64,000 bases of DNA, taken from NCBI RefSeq assembly GCF_048128805.1, contig NC_135997.1, positions 23,736,315 to 23,800,314 on the forward strand, in the 5' to 3' direction. The number at the start of each line of letters is the position of its first letter. Position 1 is the stretch's first letter. The DNA comes from Centroberyx gerrardi. Its lineage: Eukaryota > Chordata > Actinopteri > Beryciformes > Berycidae. Below the pieces are notes generated by a model. That model did not search any database. It saw only the letters and a program-made list of their open reading frames with translations, and was not told where the DNA came from. Shown one piece after another: positions 57,700 through 64,000 of this stretch. The translations under genes and the position numbers were made by a program.

Positions 57700-58405
57700 T
57701 ATTATTTATTTTTCTTACAAGGACTTGACTTGGGATGACGTTTAAAGAAATCTGAAAAAAGGAAAATCTGTGGTTACATTGAAAGTTGCCTTGCTTTCTT
57801 TGGATAATCGGGACATAACCTATGACAGAGTGGCAGAGCGGTGATAACAGCATGTGGGCCTACTTCTCTGGACAGATGTGCCGGTCACACTGTTTGTCTT
57901 CTAATAACAGTCTTCAGGGGAGAGTGAGCAGTAGAGGTGGCAGTGGAGTAATGTACATAATGTACAAGACAATCAGCAACATTGTCCACAGGTCTACATT
58001 ACAGAGGGGTGGCTGAATGCTAGTGGTCATCTGGGCTCTTTACACTGGCTATTATTATGCACCATATCATCAATAACACTTATTCTAACATAATAATACA
58101 ATATCAGCTATCAATAACAAAGTTTAGGAATATAAACTTGATGAACAACTGTCTGTTCAAATTAATACTTTCCCTGTGATACTGGTGTCAAACCTACATT
58201 GTTAGGATATAATGACTTAGGTGAGCTAGGTTTTTGTGCTTCTGTGTGTGTGTGTGTGTGTGTATGTCAGACTGAAGGGTGGTATGAACACACTCCTGCA
58301 GTAGTGCTAATTTCAGCCAGGGATGTTCTGCGTTGGCAGTCACAGTATTCTGGTGCCATCTTGGACCCAAATCCTCGGCTCTGGATCACAACGGTGCTGT
58401 GAGCT
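57700..58405 (-). other. gnb5: gnb5 3'UTR
   Basis: Follows the TAG at 58408-58406. A candidate AATAAA lies at 57710-57705. The length of about 0.7 kb is inferred. It contains a short TG run near 58243-58262. Confidence 0.45.
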
Positions 58406-61297
58406 CTAAGCCCAAATCTGCATGAGAGATGAAGAGAGCAGACAGCGTGAAGCAGGAGAATCATGAGGATGAAAACTGCAGCTGCAATGTTGTATGTAGC
58501 ACCATGTATTTAAGCATGAGTTAGCACCTACGCCTCAACAAAAGCCTGGAGAACAAAAACCTGTAGCCCCAACAGCCTCAACATACCTTCCTTATATGAA
58601 AAAGCAAATGTATGTAAAGAAAACACATTTTCGCCATTAAAACACAGCTAGCTGCATCATTTGGTCACCTCGTCTCAAAACTTTTTAGACTCTGTCCATA
58701 CTTCATCCAATCACAGGAGAGTAGCCCAACCTAACTCACTGGAGAGCAATTATCAGACCATTCTCTAAGCATATTCTAATTCATCCTTAACATTGATTTA
58801 ATTGATCCAAACATATATTCTCATTGGCCTATTTGAACAAAAATGGTTTAAATCTTAACCTTTTTAAATCCTAACTTTTTTACTCAAAATTTGAACAGTT
58901 CTACACAGTACAAGTGCCTCAAAAGCTCAAAAAAGCTCAAATCAATTTAGTAAATCCAGCATTGGCTGCACAATCCTCTTAATTTTAAGAGTGAAACCGT
59001 TTTTGAGTGACATTTAATTATATATATATATTTATTTCTTATATACCCAAGGAGGAAGGCATCATATCAGAACCTGTTTTTGCTTGTACCTACATCATAT
59101 ATTGTCAAGATGGATTTACACTGATTTACACTGGACTGAAGATGTGTCAGTCAGTACAAATGAATAACCGGGACAAGCTGAAGCTGTCTTGTCTAGTTAA
59201 AACCCCGCTCACCCGTAGGGTGTTGTCCCAGGAGGCCGAGCAGAGCGCCGTGCCGTCAGGTGACACTCTGACGGTGCTGACGCGGTTCTCATGGCCAAAC
59301 AGGATGGAGACACGAGTCCCCTTCAACACGTCCCATACATTTATGGTGTAGTCATTGTAGCCGCCGAAAAGCAGCCGCCCTGGAGGTGGGAGAAGGCAAG
59401 AGAGAGAGGAAACATGAGAGGAGGGGAGGGGAATATTGGAATAAAGGAAAGCAGGGACAAAGGAGTGGTTGACATTGTACGATACTGTCCAATATTGCTA
59501 AAAATGTTCTCAGTGTCTTGAAGAATCCTTGGATTAAGTATTTCATACACATGGGAGACAATGACAACTGTCCAAACCGTCACGTGTTTTTCCAAGTTCA
59601 CAGTTTCAGAGACACAAGAGGTCACAGAATCCTTAGAGCAGTGTGCTTTATCTGAATAACAAGTTCAGCTTTTCCTGGGCCCTCAGTCAAGTCAAAATGA
59701 TTTATTTGATACCATACATTTGATATGATGACGTTTGCTTCACAAACACCTTACCGCTCAGAGAGAAGTCCACACTGGAAGCACCGAAGATGATGCTGTC
59801 CTTCTGGTAGACGGCCACCTCGCGGTCGGCCCGCAGGTCAAACAGACGGCACTGAGACACACAAACACACACAATATATGGGCATGCATACAAGAAAGCA
59901 TACACACACATGCATATATGCACACACACACACAAGTTACATTTAAGACAATATTAAAATTAAAATTATTATTAAAATCAGCTCAATTTCTCAACTGGCA
60001 GAAGATGTTTTGAGGTCAATAAAGTGATAATATGTTGACATTGGTAATGTCTGGTAATGATTTGGTAATGTTTTTCTATGGTTGGCACTTGGTGGCTTGC
60101 AGGACCAAATGATTTCAACAAGCTATGTTCAGGGCCCTTGAATGACATTTCTACAAACTTATTTCCCTTAAAGTGACAGATTTTCTGCTGACAGAATACC
60201 AGTGCAGAAACTTTTCTATAACAATGTGTCTTGTTAAGGAAAATGACTAAAGCCTAGAGTTCAAAAATATCAAGGAATCCCATGAGGGAAGGCTGCGATC
60301 TTTGACCCCTGCCACCAAATTACGATAGCAAAATCGTTCAGAGTGAATCAATGAAATCAATATTACTTTTTGCACGCAGGCATGAACCTTTGAAAAACAA
60401 TGTAATGATCTCTGTTGATGCACTGGAAACATATTGACACGACCAGCAGACACATCATCACCATCAGATAAGCAGGTCAGCTGGAGGAACAGTATGAAGT
60501 GACTCACTGTGGCGTCGTCAGAGCCAGAGGCAAACGCATCTCCACTTGGGTAGTACCTGAATCAGTCAAAACAAAAACAGGTTTTCTCTGTTATCTGTTC
60601 TCTGTTTAGATTTTTATCAATTTAACAATCAGATCAGATGCAAAGTTCATTTATTAGCCGGGTTTTTAGCCTCTGGGCCTGATAAAGGTCAAACAGAACA
60701 AACAAACAAAAGCTGCATTTGATCTAAGTGCACTGAAGTCCTTTCTTCATTAAAAATGTTTAGAGAAATGTGTGGGTAACATACTTAGTTTCATTACGTA
60801 TTCTTTATTTTTTTGGATCCCCATTAGTAGTGTTCTTCCTCTTTGGGTGAAAATCATAAATAGCAGTTTTTACATGTCGTCTCTGTCATAAATGATTTCT
60901 TTTTAAAGGGGAAGAAGAGAAACGTGGTGAGCCTGGTGGTTTATCACGAGAACCGGACTCACTTTACACAGTTGATGTCAGAGTCGTGGGTCTCGAAGGA
61001 CTGGACGTTCTGCCCAGAGCGCATGTCCCACACGTTGGCCTTCTTATCACAGCCCTGATAACACACACACACACGCACAAACACATTAGGAAGGATACTC
61101 AAACAGAGACAATAATGCAGCATGAACAGTATGATAAATACACACACACTCACCCCAGAGACGAAGGTGTTTCCAGTCTCAGATGGGGCGAGGTCCAGGG
61201 ACAAAACATCAGCTGTGTGACCGTGGAAACTCTGCAGCAGCTGCCCGCTCTCCACATCCCACAAGGCACATGTGCCATCACCGCTTGATGTCAGGAG
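58406..61297 (-). CDS. gnb5: G protein subunit beta-5, last six coding exons
   Basis: WD40 beta-propeller that pairs with R7-family RGS proteins in neurons and retina. Exons in transcript order: 61297-61154, 61054-60963, 60556-60508, 59851-59755, 59379-59213, 58417-58406. They encode [96 protein letters not shown] and [18 protein letters not shown], then DNTLRIWA and stop. All junctions keep frame. The final coding segment is only 12 nt (ATT TGG GCT TAG). This covers about half of the usual 353-residue short isoform; the 5' exons, including the N-terminal helix, are beyond 64,000. Whether it is the gnb5a or gnb5b paralogue is not determined. Confidence 0.94.
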
Positions 61298-64000
61298 CTA
61301 ACAAACACACACACACGCCCACACACACACACACACATACATGGGTGCATACACAGAACGCATACACGCACACAAAAACACAAACACACAAATAGAAACA
61401 CATGAAAGATATGAAACCATAAAGCTCTTTTCAACCCAGCTCACATTATTTTTGGGGGATTTTTTTTAAAGACTCAGACTCACACAGTGGCTTGTGAAGA
61501 AGAGGGCAAAGTTACACAGCCAGTGTAAGCACTTTAAATTCTGTACAGTTCACTTAAGACAAATATTAAAGAGTCTCTTTAAAAACATACTAGTACCCTT
61601 GTTATCTGGGAATCCCCCATAACCAGCCCTAATGCACTCATGCACTGAAGAGACCAGTCAACTATATAGGAACGGGATGAGGCACTTATGATGCCGCTCT
61701 CTGCTGGTGGACAGGAGGAAGAGCAGGTCACAGAGGGACAATAAAAAGGTCCGTACATATTCTACTGGAAACTCCTGTCTGGTTGGGCTTAGGGGTCGAA
61801 CCGGCTGACTGAACGAGGCTGAATCTTGTTTGAAAAGGCACTGTGTGTTGGATCCTGATGGATCCTGATGGATCCTGGGATCATCAGCATCAGGGGTTTC
61901 AAAGACTATGTCAGGGCACAGAGGTGGGCCATGGAAAGATCTATATTTTGTTATATACGCCTACACAATGCATGAAAAATCTAGTTTGGTTCACGATTTT
62001 TATTTGTAGAAATTTAGGTTGCTTCTGAATTCTATTTTCAGACCCAAATGTTTGAAATACTCCACACAAAGAAAGAACCTTCTTCTCCTTCTTTACATGG
62101 ACACGGATCTGTCTCACCACACCGACTGAGAACCAGATGTCTGAAACAAGCTGTCTGTAGATGCAGTAACTCTGCTTCCTGTATTGATTCTAGGTGCCAT
62201 AAAGGTCTAATGAAAACTCCTGACAGTCTGTTTTTCCTTTTAACAGAGTGCAGAGATAGAGAGCTGCAGTAGATCTCTACTCTATCATATGGCTAATGGC
62301 ACTATGATCGTTGTTTATGTATACACACACAAACACACACACATACAAGGCAGACGCACGTACTCAGTCACGCTCACATACACACAAATAAAAAGCCAAA
62401 GGGCAGCACCTCCACTGACAGAGAGAACTCACGCTCGCATGTATGTGACGTGCAAACACACACACACGCACACAAAATGTCAGCAACTCCACTGATGACA
62501 ACACATTATGGGAGACACGTTCAGGCGTCAGTGAGCGCTGCTGGCTGGTGCATTAGAGCTTGTCTGTTGATGACCTCGGGCACAGACACACACCATATCC
62601 TCCCTGGGCTGAGAGGCAGCTCCAGTTTCTATATGGATGTAATTATCAGTAAGCCACACCTATTAACACCCGATATTGTCGTTCTCTACTGATTTTGCTC
62701 ATGAACTCAAATATTATCTTGTCAAATAAAGTCACCACCCAGCCCAGCAAACATTTTGACTTTGAATAGATGTTGATACTAAGGCCTGCACCGACATTGA
62801 AATATATGTAAATATGGTGGCAAAGTAAAAGATGAGACGACATCCGTATTCATCTGTAGCGGATACCTGCATCGTTTTATGAAATTGGGATCTATACATC
62901 TTACTAATATCAACACACAACTGTTTTCCGAAGCTGTTTTAATCTGAAGTTTTACCATGCCATAAAACAATAGAATGTAATAATATAATAATGTGTTGTT
63001 TGGGTTGCTGTTGCACCCTGCCACCTCCTTCATATCGCCGTACGTTCAATACTTGCTTGGAGTCCATTAGATAGATAACACAGTGATCCCCCATCTAAAC
63101 TCTTTGCCCGCTACCATGTGAGAATGCCTCATGACCCACTTTTGCGTCACGACCGTCATGAGCTGAAAAACACTGCTGCTCTTGAATGTTGCTACCAGTT
63201 GGCCACACACAGTCAAACACACAGATGAGTGTATGAGCCAGATACTGGCAGCAACACAGTGACTGCGGGTCGTTCTGCCTCTCCTGGTAGATTTTTAGGC
63301 CGGTTGAATATGTGCTGCCAGCTGCCCTTTGGAACTGGTCTTTCTGGTATTTCTACAGTAAAAATGAACGGTAAACACTTTCTGAAGCCACTGCGTGATA
63401 AAGACCTCTGCGCTTCAAGGCCTGTTTTACTGGCATAAAGGCAGCTGTGCGTGCCAGTGTGTCCATGCCTGTGTCATGTGCATGTATGTGTTTGTTTTGC
63501 GCGAGTGAGATAGAAAATGTGTGTGTGTGTGTGTCTATGCGTTAAATGCTCTGCCCTCAGGTCAGTGTGCTCCACTCTTTCCTAGATAAAGGCCACTCAG
63601 TGTCTATTAATACACCCAGAATGGAGGACCATCACTCTCCCTCCTCTTCTCCTCTCTCCCCCCTCCTCCCCCCTGCCATCCATCTCACCTCTCTTCCTCC
63701 TCCTCCTCTTCCCCCAATTCTGCTCCTCTGCCTTGCTTAGAGCCAGACTGTAGTAAATTATTAAAGCTCAATATCTCACTCCATTCCAGTCCTGTCCTCC
63801 TTTTCTCTGATTTCCTGTCCCCTTCCTTCGTTCTTTCCTCTCTCCGGTATTTAACTCGTTGCGGCCCAAAAGGATGCCGACTCATAATCCTCTGACACAG
63901 CCAAAGAAAGATGGACTGTAACGCCTAATGGTTATTTCATCTTTTAAAGCAAGATCAGAAACTATAGAAGCTGCGGATTGTTTATTATAAAAATGTAAAA
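61298..64000 (-). other. gnb5: gnb5 intron running off the window, no further exon seen
   Basis: The next upstream exon should encode the block ending in a conserved SDMQ-like sequence before LLTSS; I do not find it here. The stretch holds CA microsatellites (about 61301-61400, 62321-62345, 62455-62475), a GATCCTGATG triplication near 61850-61878 and a pyrimidine-rich stretch at 63635-63735. Confidence 0.6.

Overview
The window is eukaryotic: vertebrate-type GT/AG-spliced genes, long introns, many dinucleotide microsatellites and repeat families typical of ray-finned fish (Tc1-like elements, a CR1/L2-type LINE, V-SINE and tRNA-derived SINE pieces). Protein similarity and repeats point to a teleost, probably a percomorph; the species cannot be named from this sequence. 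All product names come from recalled family sequences, not from a search.

Layout. (1) About 1-34,570, plus strand: trpm7, the Mg2+/Ca2+/Zn2+-permeable channel fused to an alpha-kinase. I resolve 36 coding exons, from near residue 41 of the mammalian protein to the stop at 33,658-33,660; only the N-terminal exon(s) lie outside. (2) About 36,240-41,490, plus strand: a small four-exon selenoprotein of the SelW/Rdx family. It has an in-frame TGA in a C-S-G-U redox motif and a convincing SECIS hairpin in the 3'UTR. (3) About 45,090-49,250, minus strand: bcl2l10 (nrz), a two-coding-exon BCL2-family gene with a C-terminal membrane anchor. (4) About 49,730-52,715: a broken CR1/L2-type LINE carrying a V-SINE fragment and a 44-bp tandem repeat. 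(5) About 57,700-61,297 and beyond, minus strand: the 3' half of gnb5 (WD40 G-protein beta-5), ending in a coding segment of only 12 nt. A decayed copy of one gnb5 exon lies about 4 kb away at 55.7 kb. The 5' part of gnb5 is beyond the right edge.

The genes are independent vertebrate transcription units rather than an operon. gnb5 followed by bcl2l10 on one strand resembles the human 15q21 arrangement, and trpm7 is also on human 15q21, so this looks like conserved vertebrate linkage. Intergenic and intronic space is mostly unique AT-rich sequence with old transposon fragments.

Points most worth a second look: the selenoprotein, which a standard gene caller would truncate or miss, and its SECIS; a CpG-rich CCAAT/GC-box region inside its intron 1; a 230-codon open extension of trpm7 into an intron ending in a hydrophobic tail; a possible 54-nt trpm7 cassette exon; a 440-bp CTGT array running directly into a kinase-domain splice acceptor; the gnb5 pseudo-exon; and a TTAA-flanked foldback MITE with unequal arms. 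I saw no entirely new multi-gene system.
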